Shown: positions 45,199 through 55,715, counted from the stretch's first letter. The stretch is 64,000 nt of DNA from Candidatus Altimarinota bacterium (GCA_028689115.1 JAQTWV010000001.1:372001-436000), one strand, 5' to 3'. A program made the numbers and translations. Notes: generated from the letters alone by a model not told the origin.

Positions 45199-45633
45199 TT
45201 AATTATTATTTAAAGTTCATGACATTGTATTTTGTATTGAAAATCATACTCATTGAATAGTATCTGCTGTAGATTTGATTGAATTTACTCAACTTTCAAC
45301 TTGTGCCTTTGTTTCATCAATAGTAGTTTTTACTTCTTTATAAGTACTTACTGCTCAGCTTAAAGTTGATCTTACATCATCAATTCAATTCTTAACATCA
45401 CTTACAGTTCAAATTGCATTATTTGCTCAATCTACTGTTCTATTATAAATATCATTTAAATTATCTTGAACTGGGATTCAATCTAAATTTGCTTTAAAAT
45501 CCCTAATTTTTTGATTAAATCAAGTAATTCAAATATTTTTTTCTATATTATCAGCAATTATCGGCACATTAAATATTGCTAAAATATATAAAACAAAAAT
45601 AATTAAAAGTGAAAAACCTAGTTTTTTAAACAT
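45199..45633 (-). CDS. Membrane-anchored hypothetical protein, 144 residues
   Basis: A single N-terminal membrane segment (LGFSLLIIFVLYILAIFNV) is followed by about 120 residues with repeating Val/Ile/Thr/Asn-Asp heptads (TVDGANNAIGTVSDVKNGI, KTTIDETKAQVESGVNSIKS), suggesting an extracytoplasmic helical rod. Its stop is 7 bp before the dcd start, so they may be co-transcribed. Function unknown. Confidence 0.65.
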
Positions 45634-45645
45634 AAAATACTATAA

Positions 45646-45682
45646 AAAAATAAAGTATATATTGAAAATATACTTTATTTTT
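45646..45682 (-). terminator. Terminator after pilin-FISUMP gene
   Basis: AAAAATAAAGTATAT and complement, about 50 bp downstream of the pilin gene stop on the minus strand. Confidence 0.75.
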
Positions 45683-45733
45683 GATAAAAATCAAGAGAGT
45701 TTTAGTGAATGTAAAAAGCTTAATTTTTTCTCT

Positions 45734-46999
45734 CTAGTTTTTGAAACACCTAACAGAAAAACCGTTGGCATGAAAACTGGTATAGCTAGAATAAATATTG
45801 CTAGAATAGAAGAGTAAAGTAGAAGCACTGGTACTATCATTAGAAGATGACCAATAGTAACCGAGATTATCTCAATTACTGAAATCGCCAGACTTTCAAT
45901 CACGGTCACCTGCATAAGGCAATTTAAGTACTGTTTGCATATTAGCTCAATTAGTTCACCATCATCATGCAGTTACTATTCATACCCATTCAGAATTACC
46001 TGGCACATGGTATCATGTAGTACATGGTCATTGTCTTGCTATGGTTGTATTTGTTGTTTCTCACCAGTTATTTGTTATATCTGTATTTGACCAAGTGTAT
46101 GGACTTGGTAAATTCATATCCCATACAAATCATTTATCATCAGTACTAGCATTTAATCATATACTTCAAGTTAATGTTGAGATTTCTTGCGTATTATCAT
46201 TATAAGCAAAACCTTTATTTCTTCACCATTGAAAATAATTTCAATATGATAATACTCATGTTCACACTACTGTTGATCATACATTACATGCACTTATTGT
46301 ATATCAACTTCATGTTGTTCAATTACATACTATTATATCATTTGCACATGTTAATCCTGTATCTAATCAATCTACTGTTCAATAAAGTACTTCTGAAGTA
46401 TTTCAACAATCTGATACTGTTTTTAGTGTTACTACTGGTGGAGGTGTAGTTGTTCCCTCTACTATTTCATATGGTAAATCTACTCATCAATCTACTACAA
46501 AAAATGTATCATCTGAATTGTATATTATACTTGGACTATCTCACACTTGCATTAAATAATAATTTCATTTTACTACTGCTTGATTTAGTTCTTCATTTAC
46601 TGTTGATGCTTGTATAAATTTATATGCTCATGTTCATGTTCATCATATACTATATGATAATACATAATCTCAGTTTGTTATTGGATCTTTAAAATTATTT
46701 CAATCTTCTTTAAGTGTTTGAAAATTAGCTGTTCATTGGATTGAACTTCAATTATTACCATTTATAGTTAATAAAGAATTTATTTTTGTTGTATTTATTA
46801 GCGTTGATAGACTTGTTCATTTTGAACTTTCTATTCATATCTTTTTCATGATATTATTTATATCACTTACTCTTTTTCAGTCTCTTGCTGATACACTATA
46901 TCATTGTAAGTTTATAAACGCTATTGTACCCAATATAGCTAATATAGTTATTACTACTATTAGTTCTACTAGTGTAAAAGCTTTGTTATTTTTTTGCAT
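45734..46999 (-). CDS. Type IV pilin-like protein with C-terminal FISUMP domain
   Basis: A 421-residue surface protein. The N-terminus is a class III/prepilin signal and helix (KAFTLVELIVVITILAILG), processed by prepilin peptidase and built into pili or pseudopili. A Gly-rich middle with CGNTSE...CANDIIVC follows. The last ~170 residues match the FISUMP/C-type-lectin-like fold: NYFQWGRNKGF, GPCTTGYHVPGNSEW, LPYAGDRDGKSG, GYYWSSS and the end GFSVRCFKN before TAG. The last ~75 codons are richer in G+C and in AGC/AGT/TAT/AAT codons than the rest. PilT is at 28.2 kb. It is a likely adhesin for host contact and a possible target of sequence diversification. Confidence 0.82.
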
Positions 47000-47009
47000 A
47001 TTTTTTATA

Positions 47010-47048
47010 AAAAATAAATACTAATAGTTTAATTATTAGTATTTATTT
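47010..47048 (-). terminator. Terminator after zinc-ribbon gene
   Basis: AAAATAAATACTAATA and near-exact complement between the zinc-ribbon gene and the pilin gene on the minus strand. Confidence 0.65.
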
Positions 47049-47099
47049 TGATTTGCAAAGTATTTTTTATTTTTAAGTTGACAAATTATTCAATATATT

Positions 47100-47471
47100 T
47101 TAATCATTATCAAACAAATCTGTAACACTTACTTTTTCTTTTTTTAAATCTTTGTTAAGTTCAACAATTAAATTATCATTTATATTTCATTGACTATTTT
47201 TTATTTTTAAACTATTACTATTTTCAATAGTATTTTTAAGCATAGCAATTTGCTCATTACTCAAATTTGTTTTTGTTAAATCAACTGACATAACTTCTGA
47301 CTTGATTAATGATTTTTTAGAACAAGTAGGACATAAAACTTCCAAAATTATTTTTTGTCAATCAAGAGAAATCAAAAAAATATCTTTTTCAGTAATAGTT
47401 CAAGAACAAGGTATACATCTAAAATTTCAAACAAGCGATTTTACTAATAATTTTAATGCTTCGTAATTCAT
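47100..47471 (-). CDS. Small zinc-ribbon protein
   Basis: A 123-residue protein with two C-x2-C knuckles (CIPC at about 19-22; CPTC at about 49-52) about 27 residues apart, a classic zinc ribbon. The acidic/Asn-rich tail (about 65-123) looks disordered. No family assigned; a nucleic-acid or protein contact role would be usual for such ribbons. It lies between gltX and the pilin gene. Confidence 0.65.
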
Positions 47472-47562
47472 ATATTCTAATAATTAATATTAAAACAAGT
47501 TTAACACAAAAAATAATAAAAACAAAAAAATATTTAAATAATTAGATTGACTATTATAGTTA

Positions 47563-49164
47563 TTATTTTAAAGTTTTCAATACTTTTTGTAATCTAATAG
47601 TAGATTCTTTTACTCATAAAATATAGACCATTTCAAGCGCACCAGGCGAAAATTCTTCTCAACTCAAAGCACATCTAACTGGCCATAAAACTTGTCAATT
47701 CTTCATTTCAGCTTCTATTATTTTTTCAACAAATGCAGTTTTTACTTCATCTATACTTTGAAAATCAACTCACTTTGAAATAAGTAAATCTAAACTTATT
47801 TCAAGTGCTTTTTTAACAACATCAATACTATCAATCTTCATCTTAGTATTTACTAGTAACTCTTCATTTGGTAATTTAGAATCTTCGTAAAAAAAGAAAG
47901 AATTTTCTTTAAATTCATTAAATTTTCTAATCTTAGTTTTTAATTCATTTACTATTTTTTTATTGTATTCAAGTGGAAATTTAGAAATAATATTTAAATA
48001 TTCATTATCATATTTTTCTAAATAACTTATTAATTTATCATACAATAAATCAGTATCCATATTTTTAATTACACTAGAATTTACCCAATTCAATTTATCT
48101 ATATCTACAAGAGCTCCGGCAGTATTTACTTTTTCTAACTTGAAATCAAAATCTAAGTAAGATAGATGAGGATTTTGTTTTCTCCAATCCTCAAAAGATG
48201 AATTTATAATATTTGATAAGAAATCAATGATTCATTCTACAGTATATCATTCTCTGAAATAAAACTCAACATCAGCTTCTAAATCCTTTCTTTTTGATAA
48301 TTTTCTCTTCCCTTCTCAATCTATTTTTACAAGTGGTCAATAATGTGCGTATTGTGGAGCTTCCCATCACATCATAGAAAATAATTCTAAATGAAGTGGT
48401 AGAGATGCAAACCACTCATCTCATCTAATAACAAGAGTTGTTCCCATCAAATAATCATCTATCAAATGTGCAAAATGATAAGTTGGAATACCTGTTGCCT
48501 TACACAAGACTATATCTAAAAAGTTTTCTTGTGTTGTAATATTTCACTTAATTATATCTTTTACATCTATTTTTTTAGTTATTTCTCAACTTGATCTAAG
48601 TCTAATTACAAAACTTTTATTTTCACTTAATGCTTTTTTTACATCATCAATAGACGCATATCTCCAAGGAGAATATTCTTTGTAAACTCAAATAGCTACC
48701 TTTGAAGCTTCTTGAATTGCTCTAGTTTCATTTAGTTCATCTTCAGTTAAAAAACAAGGATAAGCTAAACCTTTTTTAATTAAATCTTTTAAAAATACTT
48801 TATAAATATATTCTCTTTTTGATTGAGTATATGGTCAATAATTTCAAACGTCAATATAGTTTTCTCAAACAGGACCTTCATCAAAATTAAGTCAAAAAAT
48901 CTTAAATATATCAACAAATTTTTCAGAAGCTCATTCTACCTCTCTTTTTTGATCTGTATCTTCAATTCTAAGAAAAAATACTCAAGCATTTTTATGTGCA
49001 ATTATTTTATCAAGCATAGCAGAATAAACTGCTCAAATATGTAAAAATCAAGTAGGACTTGGCGCAATTCTAGTAACAACAGTTCATTTTTCCCTTCTAG
49101 GATATTTTGCAATTATAGATTCTGGAGTTTCTTTTATTTCTGGGAATAATAGGTTTTCTAACAT
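47563..49164 (-). CDS. gltX: Glutamyl-tRNA synthetase
   Basis: A 533-residue class I synthetase. [15 protein letters not shown] (HIGH variant at 42-45), [30 protein letters not shown] and the KMSKR loop as KRKLSKRKD all fit GluRS. The C-terminal helical anticodon-binding domain runs to VLKTLK. No GatCAB genes are in view, so whether it also charges tRNA-Gln is open. It stands alone before a terminator pair. Confidence 0.93.
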
Positions 49165-49218
49165 CTTTATAAATTCTATTAAAATAATATAGTATATAAT
49201 AAATAAAAATTAAATAAA

Positions 49219-49255
49219 ATCAAAAAAACTTAACAATATGTTAAGTTTTTTTGAT
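49219..49255. terminator. Terminator between two minus-strand genes
   Basis: Perfect stem TCAAAAAAACTTAACA-ATA-TGTTAAGTTTTTTTGA immediately downstream of the hypothetical gene stop on the minus strand. Confidence 0.85.
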
Positions 49256-50016
49256 TAAAATGGAATTATGTCTCATCAAACTTCAAAAACTAATTCTTTA
49301 CTTTCATTTCAATCAGTCCATTTTCATTTTGGAGGTTTAGAATCAATTACTTTTCAATCAATAGTTAAAAAAACTTCTCCTCAATTAAATCAATCTAATG
49401 CTGAAAATAATCAAACATTATCATCAATTATTATTCAATTATTTAAAATAGCTTGTTTTCATAAAAGTTCATTTACTCTTAATGAAATAATTTTAATATC
49501 TTCATTTAACTCATCTCATAAAGTTTTGACTTTATCATTTTCATTTTCTTTAAGTCATCATCTTATCAATCAGTTAACTAATGTATTTTCTGAAACTCAT
49601 GAAATTCATTTATTATATTGAGCAAAATCAATTCAATTCCGAATTCATAAAATCCTTCGAACCATTCATTTTGTTTTATCAAAATTTAATGATAATTCCA
49701 TACTAGAAACATAATTGTAAAATTCTTTTTTAATTTCTTCATTTTTTCACAATAAAATATCTTTTATTTCCTTTAAAAAATAATTATAATCAATTCTTAT
49801 ATTATTATTAAAATGCTTAATATATTTATCTAATTTTTTTCTTAAATAAGGATAATTAACTCAATCATCAATATTTAAAGAAAATAATAACCAATTTATA
49901 AAATCTTGTCACATTGGTTCAAAATGACCACAGTTTAAATCTGAACTAAATAATGGTTCTACTAATAATTTTTCTTGTTCTAAACATGCAAATACATCAG
50001 GATATGATAAAGACAT
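49255..50016 (-). CDS. Hypothetical protein, 253 residues
   Basis: A soluble protein without recognised motifs. Residues 1-100 are helical with aromatic patches (FEPMGQDFINWLLF). The middle has basic stretches (GMVRRILGIRNGIDF). The end is glycine-rich with short strands (GEVFLTIDGKVIDSKPPKGK). About half of its glycines are TGA, as in its neighbours. It is monocistronic, with a terminator at its 3' end and a 163-bp divergent spacer to clpP. Function unknown. Confidence 0.65.
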
Positions 50017-50179
50017 ATGATTATTTTTAAAAATATTAATCTTAATTATAAACAATAATACATAAAGTCAATATTATTACACAATAAATATTATTATAAT
50101 CAACTCTTATTTTACAAGCTAGATTTGATAAAAAATGGATATGTGATAAAATAAATATATTATTATTTAATAAACAAAA

Positions 50180-50794
50180 ATGTTTGTAGGAAATAAATGA
50201 CAAAAAAAACAAATTAAAAACAATTTAATCCCAACAGTTATTGATAAATGACCAAATTGAGAAAGAGCTTATGATATATATAGTAGATTACTAGAAGATA
50301 GAGTCATATTCTTAGGTGATGCTATTGATAGCCAAGTTGCAAATACAGTAATTGCTCAATTATTATTTCTTGAAAAACAAGACCCAAAAGCACCAGTTAC
50401 TTTATATATAAATTCACCAGGATGACATGTAACTGCAGGTTTAGCAATATATGATACTATGCAATATGTAAAATGTCCAGTTCATACAGTAAGTATAGGA
50501 TTGTCAGCTAGTATGTGATCTATTATTTTAGCATGAGGTGAACCTGGAAAAAGATTTTCTCTTCCTCATAGCGAAATAATGATTCATCAACCACTAGGTT
50601 GAGCTGAATGACAAGCAACAGATATCAGAATTGCAGCTGAACACATCATAAAAACTGGTACTAGACTTTATAGAATACTAGCTAAACACACTTGAAAACC
50701 ACTTGAACAAGTAGAAAAAGATTGTGATAGAGATAACTTTATGACTGCAGAAGAAGCACTAAAATATGGTTTGATTGATAAAATTATAAAATAA
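50180..50794 (+). CDS. clpP: ATP-dependent Clp protease proteolytic subunit
   Basis: A 204-residue serine protease subunit forming the ClpP tetradecamer. The opening [20 protein letters not shown] is typical. Catalytic Ser111 is in SASMGS (preceded by IGL rather than the usual GQA), His136 in MIHQPLGG, and the Asp in the EKDCDRD region. LYINSPGG matches the family. The partner ClpX/ClpC is not in this window. Monocistronic with its own terminator. Confidence 0.94.
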
Positions 50795-50822
50795 AAAAGA
50801 CGATTATAATCGTCTTTTTTGT
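50795..50822 (+). terminator. Terminator after clpP
   Basis: AAAAAAGACGATTA-TAATCGTCTTTTTT directly after the clpP stop. Confidence 0.9.
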
Positions 50823-50876
50823 TTTATAAAAATAAATCTGCTATAATTAATGTATTAATATTAGAAATAAAAATAT

Positions 50877-51746
50877 ATGATATTTAAATATATAAAAAAT
50901 AAATATAGAGAAGTAAAATTTGGTTATAATGTACCTGATGAAGATAAAAATACTATATTTGAAAGAACTGATACAAAATTATGATTATTTGTAAATTATA
51001 CGATTATAATTTTTATATTTATATCAATTTTTATAGTTTTTTTAAGTACTATTCCATGATATAATGAAAAATATTTAATGTATTTTTTTATAGCTGATTT
51101 AATAATATCATCAACTTTTTTAATTGAATACGTTTATAGATGGAAGTATTCTAGTCATAAAACAAATTTTCCATTTAGAATTATGAATATATTTGATTTA
51201 TTATCTTTTTTACCATTTTTCATTTTAATATTTGTTTATTGAATTTGAGCATATTGAATATTTGCAATATTTAGAATATTTAGAATATTTAGAATATTTG
51301 AATTAATAGAAAGAATTCCCATAACAAGGATGTTTTTAATATGAATAAATAAGCATAAAATTGAAATTATTATATGATTTTTTATAATATTTTTATTATT
51401 AACAATATTTTCTACAATTTTATATTTCATTGAAAATACATGGTGAAATTCAAGTAGTTTTGATTCATTAGCAAAATCAGCTTGGTGGTGAATATATGCA
51501 TTAACAACATCTTGAGATGCATGAATGATACCAGAAACTTTTGTATGAAGAATGATAGCTTGAATATTAATGTCAATATGACCAATGTTTATATCTATAA
51601 TTTCATCAGTATTAATTGTAATATTTTTAGATTCTATTAATATGATAAACCTAACTAAAAAAGTTATAATATGTAAAAAATGTTTTACTGAAAATAATGA
51701 AAATTCCCATTTTTGTAATAATTGCTGAAAAAAAATAAGCTCATAA
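50877..51746 (+). CDS. Voltage-gated ion-channel-like membrane protein with zinc ribbon
   Basis: A 289-residue protein with six membrane segments in the voltage-gated K+ channel order. S4 is built from a repeated unit (RIFRIFRIFELIERIP), giving Arg every third residue, as in voltage sensors. The pore region AWWGIYALTTSGDAGMIPET matches 'W.a..T.TTvGYGD..P.T' but the filter reads TTSGDA in place of TVGYGD. After S6 a cytoplasmic zinc ribbon follows: CKKC...CNNC. The ion specificity is therefore unclear. Many pore glycines are TGA. Tandem repeats of the 9-mer ATATTTAGA encode S4. Confidence 0.8.
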
Positions 51747-51753
51747 ATAATAA

Positions 51754-51780
51754 TTGACAAAAGTAATTGTACTGTATAAT
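51754..51780 (+). promoter_or_regulatory. Putative promoter of small gene at 51821
   Basis: TTGACA (51754-51759) and TATAAT preceded by TG (51775-51780), 15-bp spacer. It closely resembles the promoter at 52955. Confidence 0.6.
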
Positions 51781-51820
51781 ATAACTACTGATTTAAAATT
51801 TCAGGAAAAAGGAGAAAATC

Positions 51821-52006
51821 ATGGAAAATTTTGCTTTTGTCGTTTGTTACATTGCAAGTATTGTTGTTGCAATATTTTTAATTAGGTTTTTTAACAAAAA
51901 AAGAAAAATTAAACAATTAACTATAGAACGTCAAAAAGAAGCATTATGGCACGGTCATAAAGAAGGCAATTCTAACTGCCATTGCATGGCATGTAGTCGA
52001 ATATAA
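51821..52006 (+). CDS. Small membrane protein with Cys/His tail, standard-code style
   Basis: A 61-residue protein: one membrane segment (VVCYIASIVVAIFLIRFF, about 7-24), a basic stretch and a C-terminal tail rich in His and Cys (WHGHKEGNSNCHCMACS) that could bind metal. Glycines are GGT and GGC with no in-frame TGA. The leader GGAGAAAATCATG is identical to that of the gene at 53040. It has a consensus promoter and GC-rich terminator of its own. This differs from the SD-poor, TGA-rich genes around it. Function unknown. Confidence 0.7.
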   Translation: MENFAFVVCYIASIVVAIFLIRFFNKKRKIKQLTIERQKEALWHGHKEGNSNCHCMACSRI

Positions 52007-52020
52007 GAAAGACTACATAA

Positions 52021-52047
52021 AAAAGGCAAGCTGCGCTTGCCTTTTTT
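52021..52047. terminator. GC-rich terminator
   Basis: AAAAGGCAAGC-TGC-GCTTGCCTTTTTT. It serves the small gene on the plus strand, and the polyprenyl synthase stop on the minus strand overlaps its right edge. Confidence 0.9.
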
Positions 52048-52951
52048 ACTTTTTTCTATCTCTTATATATCAAACCAGAAATTCTAATTTTTGTGATTTC
52101 AATTTTTCAATTATTCAAAAACAACTATCTACTAAATCATTTAAATATTTTTTAGTTTCATCTATTCAAATAAAAAATACAAAACCTTTTTTTTCTCATC
52201 ATACACTCTTCCCTGTTTCTTCCTTTGTTCATTCTACATCAAGTAAATCATCTTTTACTTGAAAGGCTAAACCTATTTTTTTTCAAAAATCTAGATATTT
52301 TTCCAAACTTCATTTAAAACCTGATAACAATATTCATCAAAAAATTGAAAATTCAATCAAAGCTCAAGTTTTTTTATTATGTACTTCAACTAGTTTTTCA
52401 AGAGTTAACTCCTTATTATTATTTTCATAATATAAATCCAAAACTTGTCATCATATCATACCATAAAGTCAAACACTTTTTCAAAATTTTTTTATTAATT
52501 TTAATCCAACAATCTGATCTTTAAGTTCTCACAATATTTCAAAAGCAAGAGAATTTAATAAATCTCAAACTAAGATACCATTTGCTTCTCAGTATTTTTT
52601 CCAAGTTGTAAGTTCTCATCTTCTATAATCATCATTATCCATTGCTGGTAAATCATCATGAACTAAACTATAACTATGAAGAAATTCTAGTGCAATACAA
52701 AATTTGATTATATCATGGATTTCATCTTTTGATTCTAATTCTAAATCAACTAATGTTTTATTAGAAAAAAGTAAATAGAATTCTAATGCAAAAATACTTC
52801 TAATCCTTTTTCATCATGAGACACTATAATAAATAGATTCTTTAAAATCATTTAAAACTTCATTTTTATTTTCTAAAAAATATAAATCTAAATAATCTGT
52901 AATAGATTTTTCAATTATTTGTTTATATTGATTATACCAAGTCGGAAGCAT
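52046..52951 (-). CDS. ispA: Polyprenyl (farnesyl-type) diphosphate synthase
   Basis: A 301-residue trans-prenyltransferase. It has SGGKRIRSIF, the first aspartate motif [29 protein letters not shown] and the second motif [12 protein letters not shown]. The chain-length region before the first Asp motif ([13 protein letters not shown]) suits short-chain products such as FPP. FPP would feed UppS, encoded just upstream, for undecaprenyl phosphate. Between the two genes sits a small foreign-looking unit. Confidence 0.9.
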
Positions 52952-52954
52952 ATA

Positions 52955-52981
52955 TTGACAAAGTTAATTTTTATATATAAT
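52955..52981 (+). promoter_or_regulatory. Putative promoter of small gene at 53040
   Basis: TTGACA (52955-52960) and TATAAT (52976-52981), 15-bp spacer. The TTGACAAAGTTAATT start closely matches the promoters at 36109 and 51754. Confidence 0.6.
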
Positions 52982-53039
52982 ATATTTATCTTTAGTTCTT
53001 GTAGTTTTTAAAAACTTACAATTGTGATTGGAGAAAATC

Positions 53040-53255
53040 ATGAAAAACAAAAAGTTTTTTATTTTCCTGCTAGTTTCAACATTCGTTTTCGATATGCTGT
53101 GCTTTGCCAATATTACGGTTTACAGCAAACTGTTGAGCTTTAGTGAAAAACAAACTGACTTCGCTATGTTTATCGTAGGGATTTTATGCATATATTGTCC
53201 GATTAAATATGAACAATATATTTATAGACATTATATACTGAGAGAAAGCTCCTGA
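53040..53255 (+). CDS. Small two-helix membrane protein ending in UGA (standard-code style)
   Basis: A 71-residue protein with two membrane segments (about 6-28 and 40-56) and a basic, Tyr-rich tail. ATG at 53040 is chosen because GGAG lies 6 nt upstream, in the same GGAGAAAATCATG leader as the gene at 51821. The only in-frame TGA is the terminal one, and it sits in the loop of the GC-rich terminator. In this recoded genome that UGA would be glycine and translation would run to a TAG near 53350 if the transcript reached it. Codon use is also richer in G+C. Function unknown. Confidence 0.65.
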   Translation: MKNKKFFIFLLVSTFVFDMLCFANITVYSKLLSFSEKQTDFAMFIVGILCIYCPIKYEQYIYRHYILRESS

Positions 53256-53268
53256 GGGAGCTTTTTTA
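53243..53268 (+). terminator. Terminator with the TGA stop in its loop
   Basis: AAAGCTCC-TGA-GGGAGCTTT followed by TTT. The stop codon of the 71-residue gene forms the loop. Confidence 0.85.
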
Positions 53269-53943
53269 TTTCCCAAAATTTCTTTTACTCTTATCAAAAA
53301 AATCTATCACTTTATCAAGCTCTTTTTCATCAAATTCTGGCCATTTTTTAGCAGTAAAATAATATTCACTATATTCACTATCAAAAAGTAAAAATCAAGA
53401 GTGTCTTATATCTCAACCTGTTCTAACAATTACGTCAACTAAAGGAAAATTAGCAGTATCTAAGTATGATCTAAATTTCTCTTTTGTTATTTCATCTGGA
53501 TTTAATCAATCAGAAATTATTTTTTTTGTTGCTCTAATTATCTCATCTTGTCATCAATAAACAAGAGCTAAAATAAGAGTTATTCCAGAATTATTTTTAG
53601 TATTATCTTTTACTCTTTGTAAAATTATTTGAGACTCTTCTGGAAGTTCACTTATATTTCATATAGTTTCAAATCTAAGGTTTTCTTTAAGCATATCTCA
53701 CAAAAAACTTTCTATATTATTTATAAGTTTAATAATTCAATCTACTTCTTCTTGTGGTCTTTTTTTTAAATTATCAGTAGATAAAGCCCAAAGAGTTATG
53801 TATTTTATACCTTTATTTTGACAAAGAGTGGCAATTTTTTTTACATTATCAGCTCAAGCTTTATGTCACATAAATACAGGCAACATTTTATCTTTTGCCC
53901 ATCTACGGTTTCAGTCCATTATTATACCTAAATGATTTATCAT
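53266..53943 (-). CDS. uppS: Undecaprenyl diphosphate synthase
   Basis: A 225-residue cis-prenyltransferase. The P-site motif IIMDGNRRWAKD has catalytic Asp10. It continues with GHKAGADNVKKI, TLWALSTDNLKKRPQEEV, ALVYGGQDEIIRA and the C-terminal VIVRTGGDIRHSGFLLFDSEYSEYYF with EFDEKEL. It extends FPP to the C55 carrier lipid for peptidoglycan and surface glycans. It lies on the same strand as the polyprenyl synthase, but the small unit at 53.0 kb interrupts them. Confidence 0.94.
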
Positions 53944-53949
53944 TTATAT

Positions 53950-55704
53950 TTAATTAATAATTAAGTGTTCAGGATTAGCTAAATTGTAAAATTTTGATTT
54001 ATTGTTCATCAATTCATCATAATTTCACGATTCAACTATTTTTCCATTTTCTAAAACAAATATGTTATCAGAATTTTGAATTGTAGATAATCTATGAGCT
54101 ATAACTATTGAAGTTCTTCATTTCATCAATTTATCAAGTGCTTTTTGTATAAGTTTTTCTGTTTTATTATCAAGAGCACTTGTAGCCTCATCTAAAATCA
54201 AAATTTCAGGATTTTTTAAAAATAATCTAGCCAAGGAAATCCTTTGTTTTTCTCATCAACTAAGTTTTAATCATCTTTCTCAAATAACTGTATCTAGTCA
54301 ATTTTCAAGTGTAAAAACAAAATCAGCTTGAGCATCAATTAAAGCTTGTTTAACTTCTTTTAAAGTTGCTTTTGGTTTAGCAAACCTAAGATTTTCAAGA
54401 ATAGATAAATTAAAAAGTGAATTATCTTGAGTTACAATTCAAATATGATCACGAATAGAACTTTTTGAAATATCATTTATATTAATTCAATCTATTGTTA
54501 TAATTCATTTATTTACATCCCAAAATCTAAGAATTAAATTTATAATAGTACTTTTTCAAGATCAAGTATTTCAAACAAATGCATTCTTTGTTCATTGTTT
54601 AATTTCAAAAGAAACTCAATTTAATACATTCTTTTCATTAATGTAAGCAAATTTAACATCTTGAAAAGATATATTTCACTTTATTTTTAAAACTTTTTTT
54701 CATAAATCATTATTTAAATCTTGTTTTATTTCATCAAATTCCTTATAAAATCTTTCAACTGCTAATATGTTTTCTTGCAATTTTTTCAGCATTGAAAAAA
54801 TTGCTCAAAGTGGAAAATAAATCCATCATAAATATGAAAATACAACAAATAAAGTATAAAAATCTATTTGTCATTTAAGTAAAAAATACATACCAAAACC
54901 TAATACAAGTAATCTGGATATCATTATCAAAACTGCTGTATATATATCCGAAATTGACCATTGTTTAGAAACTTTTAATTGATCATTGTATATTTCATTC
55001 ATTAAAATATTTAATTTATTATAAAAAATTTTTTCTAAAGAAAGAGTTTTAAATAATAAAAAATTACTCATTGAATCTCATACAACTCAGTAAATTGCAT
55101 CCCATCTTTCATTTAATAATTTTTGTTTTTCAGCAGTTACATTATTAAAATACATTCAAAATAAAATCATAAATGGTAACATAGAAAGTGCTATAGAAGC
55201 CATTTTCCAATCTATAATAAATAATATTACAATAATTATAGATATAGAAAAAATAGATTTAATAATGTTATTAAAAAATTCAAATATAAGAAGAAAATGA
55301 ACTTCTACTCATCTATCAAAATTTTTATAGATACTACCAGATTTTTTACCAAGATATAATCAATAATGCATATCAAAAACATTTTGAACATATTTTAAAA
55401 ACACATTTTTATAATTTTTAAATGCCAATATATCAACTATATAATACCTCAAAATATATAATAAAATAATAGTTACAACTATAAATATAGCCCAAGCTAA
55501 CATAGTAATAATTATACTATTATAATCATATGTTCCAGTCTTATAAAATTCTTCTATTTTTTTAATAATCTCAGAAAAAAACAAAGGTTCTATAACTGTA
55601 ACAAATGAAACAAACATACAGAAAAGAAAGACAAATATTACATTTGTCTTTCAAACAGTTTCTACATAAGTAGCAAAAACCTTTTTAAATATATTTAATT
55701 TCAT
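53950..55704 (-). CDS. ABC exporter, membrane and ATPase fused half-transporter
   Basis: A 584-residue type I exporter. The membrane domain (1-330) has about six hydrophobic segments. The ATPase domain has Walker A VGNTGSGKST, Q loop VTQDN, signature [15 protein letters not shown], Walker [13 protein letters not shown] and H loop IAHRLS. It works as a dimer to export a lipid, peptide or drug. It is MsbA/MdlB-like; the substrate cannot be inferred. secF ends 12 bp upstream, so co-transcription is possible. Confidence 0.92.
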
Positions 55705-55715
55705 ATTGTTTTAAA

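Noticed and set aside
45691-45915. Minus-strand frame of 74 codons that looks like a membrane protein
   Set aside because: It is out of frame within the pilin-FISUMP gene, whose own frame gives the diagnostic GYYWSSS and GFSVRC motifs.
47070-47110. TTGACA with a possible -10 on the plus strand
   Set aside because: It lies over the 3' end of a minus-strand gene and no plus-strand gene follows.
49268-49621. Open plus-strand frame of 117 codons
   Set aside because: It lies antisense to a 253-residue minus-strand gene that reads through as one recoded frame with its own terminator; the plus frame is Ser/His/Phe-rich shadow sequence.
51250-51300. Possible CRISPR-like short tandem repeat
   Set aside because: The ATATTTAGA units are contiguous, lack spacers and encode the S4 helix in frame.
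51236-51760. Minus-strand 174-codon hydrophobic frame
   Set aside because: Antisense shadow of the channel gene; the Ile/His-rich product mirrors its membrane segments.
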